Under the pieces are notes generated by a model, which was given only the letters and a program-made list of their open reading frames with translations, was not told the DNA's origin and searched no databases. From assembly GCA_902489275.1 (NCBI GenBank), contig CABTZK010000003.1:62001-126000 (forward strand): a stretch of 64,000 nt of DNA. Reading direction: 5' to 3'. How positions within the stretch are numbered: position 1 is the stretch's first letter; each line of letters opens with the position of its first letter. The DNA is from an uncultured Porphyromonadaceae bacterium (GTDB taxonomy: Bacteria > Bacteroidota > Bacteroidia > Bacteroidales > Muribaculaceae). Position numbers and translations under genes: made by a program. Positions 17,238 through 26,161 of this stretch are shown piece by piece.

Positions 17238-17738
17238 ATGAAAAAGATAGCAAAAACCAATGCGGCGAGATTGCTCGACCGCGCAAGAGTGGACTATGAG
17301 CTTATCCCCTACGAGGTGGTGGAGAGCGACTTGAGCGCTGGCCACATCGCTCAGACGCTGGGCGAGGACATCTGCCGCGTGTTCAAGACCTTGGTGCTAT
17401 ATGGCGAGCGTTCGGGGCATTTCGTGTGCGTGGTGCCTGGCGAGGAAGAGGTAGACCTGAAAAAGGCCGCAAGAGTGAGCGGCAATAAGAAATGCGACCT
17501 GATTCACATGAAAGATTTGCTGGCGACAACGGGCTACATCAGGGGCGGATGCTCTCCCGTGGGCATGAAGAAGCCGTTTCCCACCTTTTTCCACCAGAGC
17601 TGCATGGAATTTGGCGCGATCTATGTGAGCGCAGGACAGCGTGGCCTGCAATTCAAAATCAATCCTCGCGATTTGGTCAACTATACGGGAGCAACAGTGT
17701 GCGACTTGATTGTAAGCAAAAACGAAGATGATGCGTAA
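17238..17738 (+). CDS. ybaK: Cys-tRNA(Pro)/Cys-tRNA(Cys) deacylase YbaK
   Basis: 166 residues with the YbaK/EbsC fold markers: YELIPYEV, VFKTLVLYGE (with the conserved lysine), FVCVVPGEEEVDLKKAA and RGGCSPVGMKK, then SAGQRGLQFKINP. This editing protein hydrolyses Cys mis-attached to tRNA-Pro. It is the first gene of a tight operon; the next gene, aroC, starts 11 bp before its stop. Confidence 0.93.
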   Translation: MKKIAKTNAARLLDRARVDYELIPYEVVESDLSAGHIAQTLGEDICRVFKTLVLYGERSGHFVCVVPGEEEVDLKKAARVSGNKKCDLIHMKDLLATTGYIRGGCSPVGMKKPFPTFFHQSCMEFGAIYVSAGQRGLQFKINPRDLVNYTGATVCDLIVSKNEDDA

Positions 17739-18807
17739 CACATTTGGCAACATATTGACGCTCACCACCTTTGGAGAAAGTCACGGCCCCGCCATCGGAG
17801 GGGTAATAGACGGTTTCCCCGCAGGTGTTCACATCAATCTCGATGAGATTCAGCATCAGCTGGGCCGCCGCAGCCCTGGCCAGTCATCCCTCACGACATC
17901 ACGGCGTGAGGACGACAAGTTAGAGGTGCTTTCGGGCATCTATCATTGTCAAACGCTGGGGACTCCCATTGGCTTTGTGATTCGCAACAGCGGTCAGCGG
18001 CCAAGCGACTATCGCGAGGGAGAAAGTCTCTATCGTCCGTCACATGCCGACTACACCTACCAGGTCAAGTATGGCATTCGTGACCACCGAGGTGGCGGGC
18101 GAGCCTCGGCACGCGAGACCGCATGCCGGGTCGCCGCTGGCGCCTTCGCGATGCAGGCGCTGAGACAGCTGGGAATGAAGATTGTGGCCTACGCTTCGCA
18201 GATTGGAACGGTAAAGTGCGACTTGCCCTATCAAAATCTTGATTGGGGTGAAGTCGACAGCAACGCTGTTCGCTGCCCGAACGCCGGCGCCGCGCGTCTC
18301 ATGGAGCAAGCCATCGAGCAGGCCAAGTCCCATCGCGACTCGATTGGCGGCACGGTAACCGGGGTCATTCAAGGGGTGCCTGCCGGGCTGGGAGAACCCG
18401 TTTATGGCCGGCTCAACGCCCAGTTGGCTCACGCGATGATGAGCATCAATGCGGCTAAAGGTTTTGAACTCGGCTTGGGCTTTGGTTTCGCCAGCCAGAA
18501 CGGCAGCGATGTGCTTGACCATTTTGTGAGCAGGAACGGAAAAATTGCAGTCAAGACAAACTTCTCGGGAGGCGTCCAAGGGGGCATCAGCAATGGCGAG
18601 GATATTTATTTCAAAGTTGCCTTTAAGCCTGTGGCAACCATCATGAGAGAACTTGAAACCGTGAGCCAAGACGGTCAGCCCGCTATCTATCACGCGCAAG
18701 GCCGCCACGATGCCTGTGTGGTGCCGCGCGCCGTGCCCGTTGTGGAATCGATGGCGGCGTTGGTCATGCTCGACAGCTACCTGCTCAACAAAACTGTGCA
18801 TCTTTGA
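17728..18807 (+). CDS. aroC: Chorismate synthase
   Basis: 359 residues. Conserved segments: TFGESHGPAIGGVIDG at the start, the FMN-binding region HRGGGRASARETACRVAAGA, and the late GRHDACVVPRAVPVVESM. It converts 5-enolpyruvylshikimate 3-phosphate to chorismate, the last shikimate-pathway step, in the cytoplasm. Two ATGs (17728, 17731) are adjacent inside the ybaK coding end, which implies translational coupling. The stop codon overlaps the TTG start of the next gene. Confidence 0.96.
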   Translation: MMRNTFGNILTLTTFGESHGPAIGGVIDGFPAGVHINLDEIQHQLGRRSPGQSSLTTSRREDDKLEVLSGIYHCQTLGTPIGFVIRNSGQRPSDYREGESLYRPSHADYTYQVKYGIRDHRGGGRASARETACRVAAGAFAMQALRQLGMKIVAYASQIGTVKCDLPYQNLDWGEVDSNAVRCPNAGAARLMEQAIEQAKSHRDSIGGTVTGVIQGVPAGLGEPVYGRLNAQLAHAMMSINAAKGFELGLGFGFASQNGSDVLDHFVSRNGKIAVKTNFSGGVQGGISNGEDIYFKVAFKPVATIMRELETVSQDGQPAIYHAQGRHDACVVPRAVPVVESMAALVMLDSYLLNKTVHL

Positions 18808-19682
18808 AACCCTATCGAGAATATCGCGATTTTTTAAGTGAGCATTTTGAAACCAAAGTGCAAAAGATTGCTGTTGATGCTGGATTCTCTTGCCCCAACC
18901 GTGATGGCTCAAAAGGCAGGGGCGGCTGCATCTACTGCACCAACAAGGCTTTCAATCCACGCTATTGCGATGCGACAATGAGCGTGGCTGAACAAATAGA
19001 GGCAGGGAAGCGTTTCTTTGGCTCAAAGTATCACGACATGCGCTACATCGCATTCTTCCAGGCTCACACCGGCACCTACGCCCCGCTGCCTGTGCTGCAA
19101 TCTCTTTGCGAGCAGGCGCTCGCCGTGGAAGGGATTGTGGGGCTGGTTATCGCCACGCGACCCGATTGCGTCGGCAATGAGCTGCTCGGCTATCTCGCTA
19201 AGCTCAGCCACAGCGCCTTTGTGATGATAGAGTTAGGTGTGGAATCGCTTCACGATGCCACCTTGCAACGCATCAACCGCTGCCATGATGCCGCATGCGC
19301 GGTCGATGCCATCCATCGAATTGCTGCCCATGGAATCCCCGTTGGCGCACACCTCATCATGGGCTTGCCTGGGGAAACCCGGGAGCAGATGCTTGCCACG
19401 GTCGACAGCCTTGTTGCCTTGCCCGTGTCAACCATTAAATTTCACCAGCTTCAAGTTTTGCGGGACACGCGTCTTGCACAAATGATAGAAAAGGGCGAGT
19501 GCGGCATCATGCAGTGGTCAGCCCGCGAGTATGCGCGATTTTGCGCCGAGCTTGTTGCCCATGTTCCAAAGCGTATCGCCATTGAGCGATTTGTGTCAGA
19601 ATCTCCCGGCTCCATGCTCATTTCCCCCAGATGGGGGCTAAAGCCACAGCAGTTCAATGCGATGCTGCGGCAATACCTGTGA
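18804..19682 (+). CDS. Radical SAM protein, YhcC/TIGR01212 family
   Basis: 292 residues. The iron-sulfur motif is spread as in YhcC: CPNRDGSKGRGGCIYC (Cys positions near 29, 40 and 43). Further conserved pieces are IGLVIATRPDC-like VGLVIATRPDCV, MIELGVESLHDATLQRINR and HLIMGLPGETREQML. The precise substrate of the family is not established to my knowledge. Translation starts at TTG, sharing bases with the aroC stop (TTGA), which supports coupling. It is the last gene of the operon. Confidence 0.88.
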   Translation: MKPYREYRDFLSEHFETKVQKIAVDAGFSCPNRDGSKGRGGCIYCTNKAFNPRYCDATMSVAEQIEAGKRFFGSKYHDMRYIAFFQAHTGTYAPLPVLQSLCEQALAVEGIVGLVIATRPDCVGNELLGYLAKLSHSAFVMIELGVESLHDATLQRINRCHDAACAVDAIHRIAAHGIPVGAHLIMGLPGETREQMLATVDSLVALPVSTIKFHQLQVLRDTRLAQMIEKGECGIMQWSAREYARFCAELVAHVPKRIAIERFVSESPGSMLISPRWGLKPQQFNAMLRQYL

Positions 19683-19821
19683 AAGCGCCATAGCGCCACA
19701 TGAGTTTTCAATCAGTGGTAGAAGGGGATTGCGAGGATGGGGCAGAAGGCATGTCTCAAGAGCTAACCTAACTGCCAATAAACCTTTTAACGCATTTTTG
19801 GAAAAGTAAGATGCGGTTTTA

Positions 19822-19852
19822 TTGCAGGTTAATATAATTTTCTTTAATTTTG
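19822..19852 (+). promoter_or_regulatory. Promoter of the polysaccharide locus
   Basis: TTG at 19822-19824, 20-bp spacer, TAATTTTG at 19845-19852. The start point near 19858 gives a leader of about 110 nt before the UpxY-like gene. Confidence 0.65.
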
Positions 19853-19857
19853 TGCCA

Positions 19858-19967
19858 AATTCCTTATAAGGGCAAAGATGCCCATTTTTTGAGGAATTGG
19901 GTTTTAGAAGTATTTATCTCGTTGAGTTACAATTGTTTATGAAAAACTCAACGCCCCAGAGTAATTA
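19858..19967 (+). promoter_or_regulatory. Structured leader of the polysaccharide operon with terminator-like hairpin
   Basis: Two inverted repeats lie between the promoter and the antiterminator gene. First, GGGCA-AAGA-TGCCC at 19870-19883 followed by ATTTTTT, which has the form of a short intrinsic terminator or pause site only about 12 nt after the start point. Second, GTTGAGTT with AACTCAAC at 19921-19952, just before the start codon. UpxY proteins are known to prevent early termination in such leaders, so these are the likely control elements. Confidence 0.5.
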
Positions 19968-20540
19968 ATGAGAGCGAATAATCGGATGGCTTTGAGCGTC
20001 GACAGTGACAAGGAAGGAATGAAGTGGTTTGCCATGCGAGCCACTTTCAGGCGCGAATTGGCAGTTAAAGCGATTCTCGATGAAAAAAAAATTGACAGTT
20101 TTGTCCCCATGCACTATGTGCTCTCGGAGTGGAGGCGCAAAAAAGTCAAGATGCTTGTCCCCGTGATCCACAACTTGATATTCGTCAGGTGGACGAGAGG
20201 GGAACTTCAGCAATTCAAGTCAAAAGTGCCTTTCTTGCAGTACATGACCCGCAAGGCCGATGGGAAAAACGTCCCCATTGTAGTTCCTGACCAGCAAATG
20301 ACAGATTTTATCGGCGTGACCAACACGCACAACGACGAGCTGATCTACTTGCGCCCTGGCGATGCCCGCCTCAGGGAGGGGACGCCCGTCAGGGTGCATG
20401 GAGGAGCGTTCGACGGGCGTGAAGGCGTTTTTGTCAAAATCGAGGGGCGAAGAAACCGCCGAGTCGTTATTGATATTCAAGATGTTATCTCTGTCGCTTT
20501 CTCAAGCAGTCAGGCCGATTATTTGGAAGTATTAAGATGA
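19968..20540 (+). CDS. UpxY-family (NusG-like) transcription antiterminator
   Basis: 190 residues: a NusG N-terminal domain (KWFAMRATFRRELAVKAIL, then VPMHYVLSEWRRKK and LIFVRWTRGEL) and a C-terminal KOW domain (RLREGTPVRVHGGAFDGREGVFVKIEG). First genes of Bacteroides capsule loci encode such UpxY proteins, which let RNA polymerase read through the long polysaccharide operon. Position here, right after a structured leader and before a WecA-like gene, fits exactly. ATGs at 19986 and 20022 are alternative starts. Its end overlaps the next gene by 4 nt (ATGA). Confidence 0.9.
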   Translation: MRANNRMALSVDSDKEGMKWFAMRATFRRELAVKAILDEKKIDSFVPMHYVLSEWRRKKVKMLVPVIHNLIFVRWTRGELQQFKSKVPFLQYMTRKADGKNVPIVVPDQQMTDFIGVTNTHNDELIYLRPGDARLREGTPVRVHGGAFDGREGVFVKIEGRRNRRVVIDIQDVISVAFSSSQADYLEVLR

Positions 20541-21628
20541 TCTATTTGATTTTTGCGTCTTTTGTTTTAAGCATGGTCTTGTCGGCGGTCATTTTGTTAA
20601 AGACCTTAGACATTGCGTTTAAGAACTCGCTTTTCGACAAGCCCAATGAGCGAAAAATCCACCATGGCAACATCCCGCGTCTGGGCGGAATAGCGCTTTA
20701 TCTCTCATCGACCATCGCTTTCATACTCGTGATGGGTTCGGTTTTCCTGATTGACCGCAATGAGATTTTCACCATTTTCAGCGTGCGTTATAGGCAATTA
20801 GTCTTTTTCCTATGCGCAGCTACCATCTTGTTTGGCTTTGGCCTCTATGACGACTTGGTGGGGTTGAGGTACCGCTCCAAGTTTCTCGGTCAAATCATCG
20901 CCGGGCTGCTCTTGTGCCTGTCGGGGGTGTGGGTCAAGGACCTGCATGGCTTGTTTGGCATTCATGCGCTATCGCCGCTTGCTGGCTATCCGCTCACTAT
21001 ATTTGCGGTGCTGCTGATTACCAACGCCATCAATTTCATTGATGGCATCGATGGGTTGGCGGGCAGCCTTTGTGCGATATGCCTCTTGATTGATGCGGTA
21101 TTCTCCTTTTGCACGCTTCTGCACATCGAGTTGCTTATCTCGGTCTCGGTGCTGGCGACGCTGTTTCCTTTCCTTTACTTGAACATCAAGGGGAAGGCCG
21201 ATCGTCAAAAGAAGATTTTTATGGGCGACACGGGTTCTTTGTTCTTAGGTCTTGTGATAGCGGCTATAGGCATCTCGATCAGCAACATCCCCGATGCCCA
21301 ATATGGGGTCAACACCTTTGTGCTGGCATTCTCGCCTCTCATTGTCCCCTGTTTCGATGTGGTGAGGGTTGTCGTGCTGCGACTGTACAAGAATAAGAGC
21401 CCATTTAATCCCGACCAGACCCACATCCACCACATGCTGCTGGCCACGGTTGGCGGGCAGGGCAAGGTGCTCTTGATCTTGCTGGGCATCTCGCTCTTGA
21501 TGGTCGCTCTGTCAATCGCGATTTCGTCAGCCTTTAACATCGACATCGTTTTCTATGCCGACATTCTTGTGTGGGTTGTCATCATGATGCTCATAGCAAG
21601 GCGAAAAACTAAAAAAATAGAAAAATAA
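20537..21628 (+). CDS. WecA-like undecaprenyl-phosphate sugar-1-phosphate transferase
   Basis: 363 residues with about ten transmembrane segments. Diagnostic cytoplasmic-loop motifs: RKIHHGNIPRLGGIA, FGLYDDLVGLRYRSK (with the DD pair), ITNAINFIDGIDGLAGSL, KIFMGDTGSLFLG, and PDQTHIHHMLL, the HIHH loop of the WecA group. It moves GlcNAc-1-P or a related HexNAc-1-P to undecaprenyl phosphate and so starts the repeat unit on the inner face of the membrane. Which HexNAc is used cannot be read. Start overlaps the UpxY gene stop. Confidence 0.92.
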   Translation: MIYLIFASFVLSMVLSAVILLKTLDIAFKNSLFDKPNERKIHHGNIPRLGGIALYLSSTIAFILVMGSVFLIDRNEIFTIFSVRYRQLVFFLCAATILFGFGLYDDLVGLRYRSKFLGQIIAGLLLCLSGVWVKDLHGLFGIHALSPLAGYPLTIFAVLLITNAINFIDGIDGLAGSLCAICLLIDAVFSFCTLLHIELLISVSVLATLFPFLYLNIKGKADRQKKIFMGDTGSLFLGLVIAAIGISISNIPDAQYGVNTFVLAFSPLIVPCFDVVRVVVLRLYKNKSPFNPDQTHIHHMLLATVGGQGKVLLILLGISLLMVALSIAISSAFNIDIVFYADILVWVVIMMLIARRKTKKIEK

Positions 21629-21644
21629 AAAAACAAAAACAGAT

Positions 21645-22436
21645 ATGAAGTTAAAAAAATTAGTAGCCACGTGCTCAATTGCCCTGCTGCTGGCAGGATG
21701 CCAGACACCGAAGCTCGGTTATTTCCAAGATGTGCAAGACGGGCAAGTGAATCACTCCGTGAGCTCACAGAGGATTAAGGCGCAGCCAGGCGACAAGCTG
21801 TCAATCCTGGTGAGCAGCAAAAATCCAGAGTTGGCCTATCTCTACAACTTGCCCATTGTGGGGCATTATCAGTCGTCGTCGTCAGGAAAAGGTCTGAGCA
21901 CCTCGCAAATTGCCAATTATACCATTGACGAGAATGGAAATATCGAGTTCCCGTATGTGGGCCCAATGCACATTGCGGGATTAACGCGCAGTGAGATTGC
22001 CGCGCTGGTCAAGCGCACGCTGATCTCCAAAGACTTGCTGAAAGACCCCAGTGTGACGGTCGATTTCCTCGACATGTATTTCTCGGTCATTGGCGAGGTG
22101 AAGTCGCCAGGCCGATTTATCATCGACCACGACAAGGTCACTTTGCTCGACGCGTTGAGCCAGGCCGGCGACTTGACCATCTATGGCCGCCGCGACAATG
22201 TGCTGGTGATGCGTGAAGAGGATGGAGTGCACAAGTCCTATCGTGTTGACCTCACCAATGCCAGCAAATTGTACGCTTCTCCTGTGTTTAACTTGAAACA
22301 AAACGATATTGTCAGCGTGGAGCCGAACGCCAAGCGCGCACGCGAGTCCACGGGGGTGGGCAATGCCTTCATGCAGCCCTCGTTGTGGATTTCGGTAGCC
22401 TCGCTGGCGACCACGCTATTTGTTTTATTTAAATAA
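21645..22436 (+). CDS. Wza-like polysaccharide export lipoprotein
   Basis: 263 residues. Lipoprotein signal with lipobox LLAGC at residues 15-19. The polysaccharide-export (PES) domain follows (QPGDKLSILVSSKN to PYVGPMHIAGLTRSEI), then an SLBB-type domain (FSVIGEVKSPGRFIID, LDALSQAGDLTIYGRRDNVLVMRE). It ends with a hydrophobic helix (SLWISVASLATTLFVLFK), as in Bacteroidota homologues. It forms the outer-membrane channel for the polymer and works with Wzc, encoded next (21 bp to the chosen ATG). Confidence 0.92.
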   Translation: MKLKKLVATCSIALLLAGCQTPKLGYFQDVQDGQVNHSVSSQRIKAQPGDKLSILVSSKNPELAYLYNLPIVGHYQSSSSGKGLSTSQIANYTIDENGNIEFPYVGPMHIAGLTRSEIAALVKRTLISKDLLKDPSVTVDFLDMYFSVIGEVKSPGRFIIDHDKVTLLDALSQAGDLTIYGRRDNVLVMREEDGVHKSYRVDLTNASKLYASPVFNLKQNDIVSVEPNAKRARESTGVGNAFMQPSLWISVASLATTLFVLFK

Positions 22437-22457
22437 TCATTGATAAAATCTACCAAC

Positions 22458-24875
22458 ATGGCCGAAGAACCCTACAACTCTAAAGCGCAAGCCAATCAAA
22501 GCGACGACGATAATTCTATTAAATTTCAGGAATTGTTATATCTGTGCACCATTCATTGGCATTGGTTCCTCATTTCTATTTTGATCGCAATGGCTTTAGG
22601 GGCATACTATTTCATTTCCACCCAGCCGGTCTATACCCGGACGGCCTCCATATTGATTAGAGAAGACCAGAATGTCCAAAACATTGGCAGCGAATTTGGG
22701 AAATTCTCCGATTTAGGCTCTTTTAATTCAAGAACCAACCTCTACAATGAAATCATCACCTTGAAGTCCCCATCCTATATGATTGATGTGGTCAAGAAAC
22801 TTCATCTCGATTTTTCCTACGAGGAAGATGGCGCTTTTCATCGCAACGCTTTGTATGACAAAACTTTGCCCATCACGGTGTCTTTGCCCGACATTGACGA
22901 CGAGCAATATGCCTCATTGACCGTTAAACTGCTCGATAATGGTCAGGTTCATCTATATGATTTTAGTGAAACGGGAAATTCAGAGCAGGAGACCAATCAA
23001 GTCATTAAGGCCAGGCTGGGGCAGGTGGTCCAAACCCCGTTGGGAAAAGTCATTGTCAATCCCACAAAGTTTTACGTTGGGAAATACGACAAGCCCATTT
23101 TTGTCACCAGGCGCGGTTACTCTGATGTGACCAAGTCGTTTGTCTCAAAATTGAATGTCGAGTTGAACGACGATAAGGCATCGGTTGTCGATTTAACCTA
23201 TGTCGATGTGGCGCCCAAAAGGGCCGAGGATATTTTAAACCAGCTTTTTATCGTCTATAATGAAAAGTGGATTGAAGATATTAACAAGCAGGCCATTAGC
23301 ACTTCGAGTTTTATCGACGACGAGCTTCGCCAAATTGAGTCCGAGCTGGGAAATGTCGATGCCGATATTTCCAATTACAAGAGCCAGCATCTTGTGCCCG
23401 ATGTGCAGGCAGCGTCGAATATGTACATGAATCGTGCCGAGACCAACAGCAACTTGCTGCTGGAGTTGAAGAACCAACTTTACATGGCACGATATATTAA
23501 GCGCCAAATCCAAGACAACGGCAAGAGATACACGCTTCTTCCTGGCAACACGGGCATTGGCGATGGAGTGGTCTCTCAGCAGATTGCCGACTATAATGAG
23601 AAGGTGCTGCAAAGGAACAGCCTGGTCGCCAACAGCAATGCCTCCAACCCGCTGGTTGTAGACCTCGATCAAGCCATCGCGGCAACGCGTCGTGCGATTG
23701 AGTCTTCCATCAACAATGTGATCTCTACGCTCGACGACCGCATCAGAGGCTTGCAAGGCAGCGAAAGCGAAGCCAAGGAGCAAATTGCCGCCAATCCTAT
23801 GCAAGCCAAGTACCTGCTGAGTGTTGAGCGGCAGCAGAAGGTGAAGGAGCAGCTTTATATCTTCCTGCTTCAAAAGCGCGAGGAAAATTCTCTCTCCAAA
23901 GCCTTCACAGCCTATAACACAAAATTGCTTAATCCTCCGGCCGGTAGCCAGTGGCCGACAAAGCCTGTTAAATTCAACGTGATGCTGGTCTCGCTCCTTT
24001 TAGGCCTGTTGGTGCCCTTGATCTTGTTGCTCATTATCCACAGCATGGACAACGAGGTGAGAAATAAAAAAGACTTGGAAGGATTGTCGATTCCTTTCAT
24101 TGGCGAGATTCCGCTCTCTTACCGCAAGTATCATGGCTTGCTCGCATTCCTTAACAGGAAGAAGGAGGTCCGTAAGATTGTCGTGCAAGAGAAAGGCGGC
24201 AACATCATCAATGAGGCTTTCCGTGTGGTCCGCACCAACCTGGAGTTTGTCTCTGGCAAGGAGGGAGTCAATAAAACCATCATGTTCACCTCTGCCAATG
24301 CTGGATCAGGCAAGACGTTTGTCTCTACCAACCTTTCAACCAGTTTCGCCATTAAAGGCAAAAAAGTCCTCTTGATTGACTTGGACTTGCGCAAAGCCTC
24401 GATGTCGACGTTTGTCAACTCACCGGCGCGCGGCATTTCTGACTTCTTAAGCGAGCATGTCGATGATGTGGAAGAGGTGATGGTGAAAGGGAAAATCAAT
24501 AAAAACTTGGATGTGCTTCCCGTGGGCACCATTCCTCCAAATCCCACAGAGCTGCTGTTCAGCTCGCGGTTAGAGAGCATGTTGGCCGCCATGAGGGAAA
24601 AGTATGACTACATCTTCATTGATTGCCCTCCTTTGGATATTTTGGCCGACTCCACCATCATCAACAAGTTTTGCGACTTAACGGTTTACGTCATCCGATC
24701 AGGCTTGTATGACCGCCGAATGTTGCCCGAGTTGGAGAAGTACTATGTCAACCAGAGGTTGAAGAACATGACCATTATCCTGAATGGTACCACCAGCGAG
24801 AGCAATGGCTACGGTTACGGCTACGGTTACGGCTACGGTTACGGCTACGGCTATGGTTATGCAAGTAAAAAGTAA
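22458..24875 (+). CDS. Wzc-like polysaccharide co-polymerase and tyrosine autokinase
   Basis: 805 residues from the ATG at 22458 (a TTG at 22440 is a weaker alternative). Layout: transmembrane helix near 30-50, Wzz domain, coiled-coil periplasmic region, a second helix near 505-525, then a BY-kinase domain with Walker A SANAGSGKTFVSTN, Walker A' VLLIDLDLRKASM and Walker B IFIDCPPLD. The C-terminus is nine Gly-Tyr dipeptides followed by ASKK, taking the place of the usual tyrosine cluster that is autophosphorylated. It controls chain length and export together with Wza. The phosphatase encoded at 48292 is a plausible partner. Confidence 0.93.
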   Translation: MAEEPYNSKAQANQSDDDNSIKFQELLYLCTIHWHWFLISILIAMALGAYYFISTQPVYTRTASILIREDQNVQNIGSEFGKFSDLGSFNSRTNLYNEIITLKSPSYMIDVVKKLHLDFSYEEDGAFHRNALYDKTLPITVSLPDIDDEQYASLTVKLLDNGQVHLYDFSETGNSEQETNQVIKARLGQVVQTPLGKVIVNPTKFYVGKYDKPIFVTRRGYSDVTKSFVSKLNVELNDDKASVVDLTYVDVAPKRAEDILNQLFIVYNEKWIEDINKQAISTSSFIDDELRQIESELGNVDADISNYKSQHLVPDVQAASNMYMNRAETNSNLLLELKNQLYMARYIKRQIQDNGKRYTLLPGNTGIGDGVVSQQIADYNEKVLQRNSLVANSNASNPLVVDLDQAIAATRRAIESSINNVISTLDDRIRGLQGSESEAKEQIAANPMQAKYLLSVERQQKVKEQLYIFLLQKREENSLSKAFTAYNTKLLNPPAGSQWPTKPVKFNVMLVSLLLGLLVPLILLLIIHSMDNEVRNKKDLEGLSIPFIGEIPLSYRKYHGLLAFLNRKKEVRKIVVQEKGGNIINEAFRVVRTNLEFVSGKEGVNKTIMFTSANAGSGKTFVSTNLSTSFAIKGKKVLLIDLDLRKASMSTFVNSPARGISDFLSEHVDDVEEVMVKGKINKNLDVLPVGTIPPNPTELLFSSRLESMLAAMREKYDYIFIDCPPLDILADSTIINKFCDLTVYVIRSGLYDRRMLPELEKYYVNQRLKNMTIILNGTTSESNGYGYGYGYGYGYGYGYGYASKK
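24807..24860 (+). repeat. In-frame hexanucleotide tandem repeat encoding (Gly-Tyr)9
   Basis: Nine 6-bp units, GGC/GGT followed by TAC/TAT, with a higher-order 12-bp period (GGCTACGGTTAC) over the first six units. Copy-number slippage would change the number of tyrosines at the Wzc tail without shifting the frame. Confidence 0.9.
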
Positions 24876-24913
24876 TGTTAAAATGAAGTTCATAGAAAAT
24901 TAATTCTTTTGTC

Positions 24914-26122
24914 ATGAAAGCATGTTTTATCGGTTTAGGGTATATTGGTCTGCCAACGGCAATTGTTGCTGCTCATCATGGGATGGACATTGTTGGCGTG
25001 GACATCAATCCCCAAGTCGTCGAGAAAACGCGGCGCGGTGAGCTTCACATTGTAGAGCCTGGTTTGGAGGCGATGCTCAAGCAGGTCATCGCATCGGGCA
25101 AATTGAGGGTTCAATCTGCGCCAGAGCCAAGCGACGCGTTTTTTATTGTTGTTCCCACCCCTTTCAAGGGCGATCATCACGAGCCCGATGTTTCCTATGT
25201 CGAGGCTGCGACCCAATCGGTGACTCCCTACTTGAAGCCTGGCAACTTGTTTGTCATCGAGTCTACCTCGCCCGTTGGAACAACCGAGGCGATGGCCAGC
25301 TTGATTTTCAACGCGCGGCCCGAGTTGGAGGGGAACATCAATATTGCTTATTGCCCCGAGCGTGTCCTTCCTGGCAATGTGATCGAGGAGTTGACCCATA
25401 ACGACCGGGTGATTGGCGGCCTCAACGAGCAGGGCACCGACAAGGCCATCGAGTTCTATGCCACCTTTGTGAGCGGGCAGCTGCACCGCACCAATGCGAG
25501 GACGGCCGAGCTGTGCAAGCTCACGGAGAACTCAAGCCGCGATGTGCAAATCGCGTTTGCCAACGAGTTGTCGCTCATTTGCGACAGGGCAGGGATTAAC
25601 GTTTGGCACTTGATCGAGTTGGCCAACAAGCACCCCAGGGTGAGCATCCTCCAGCCTGGGTGCGGCGTGGGCGGACACTGCATCGCTGTCGACCCCTACT
25701 TTATCACCTCGGCTTATCCGCAGGAGTCGCGCATCATCGCCCAGGCTCGCGAGGTGAACAACTACAAGGCCCAGTGGTGTGCCGAGAAAGTGAAAAACGC
25801 GATGCTCCAGTTTGAGCTTGAGCATGGCCACAAGCCCGTTGTCGCCATGATGGGGCTCGCGTTTAAGCCCGACATTGACGACTTGCGCGAGTCTCCTGCC
25901 AAGCGCATCACGAGCGACGTGATGCAAGGGTGCAACAATGCCGAGATGATGGTTGTCGAGCCCAACATTAAGCAGCACAACGTGTTCAAGCTCACTGGCT
26001 ATCAAGCCGCCTATGAGAAAGCCGACATCGTTGTGTTCCTGACCGCCCACCGCCAGTTCAAGACGTTGCCTTGGAGAGACGACAAGATCATTCTTGACTT
26101 TTGCGGGGTCTTCAAGAAATAA
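24914..26122 (+). CDS. wecC: UDP-N-acetyl-D-mannosamine dehydrogenase
   Basis: 402 residues of the UDP-sugar dehydrogenase family. The Rossmann start is FIGLGYIGLPTA; ESTSPVGTTE, NIAYCPERVLPGN, KLTENSSRDVQIAFANE and the catalytic-cysteine motif GCGVGGHCI (Cys256) follow. The ENSSRDVQIAFANE segment and length are those of WecC rather than UDP-glucose dehydrogenase. It oxidises UDP-ManNAc to UDP-ManNAcA with NAD. The WecG-like gene at 33712 would use that product. The epimerase that makes UDP-ManNAc (WecB) is not in the window. Confidence 0.9.
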   Translation: MKACFIGLGYIGLPTAIVAAHHGMDIVGVDINPQVVEKTRRGELHIVEPGLEAMLKQVIASGKLRVQSAPEPSDAFFIVVPTPFKGDHHEPDVSYVEAATQSVTPYLKPGNLFVIESTSPVGTTEAMASLIFNARPELEGNINIAYCPERVLPGNVIEELTHNDRVIGGLNEQGTDKAIEFYATFVSGQLHRTNARTAELCKLTENSSRDVQIAFANELSLICDRAGINVWHLIELANKHPRVSILQPGCGVGGHCIAVDPYFITSAYPQESRIIAQAREVNNYKAQWCAEKVKNAMLQFELEHGHKPVVAMMGLAFKPDIDDLRESPAKRITSDVMQGCNNAEMMVVEPNIKQHNVFKLTGYQAAYEKADIVVFLTAHRQFKTLPWRDDKIILDFCGVFKK

Positions 26123-26161
26123 AACGAAATCATTCACTATTCACATTCGTCATTGCCGGTT

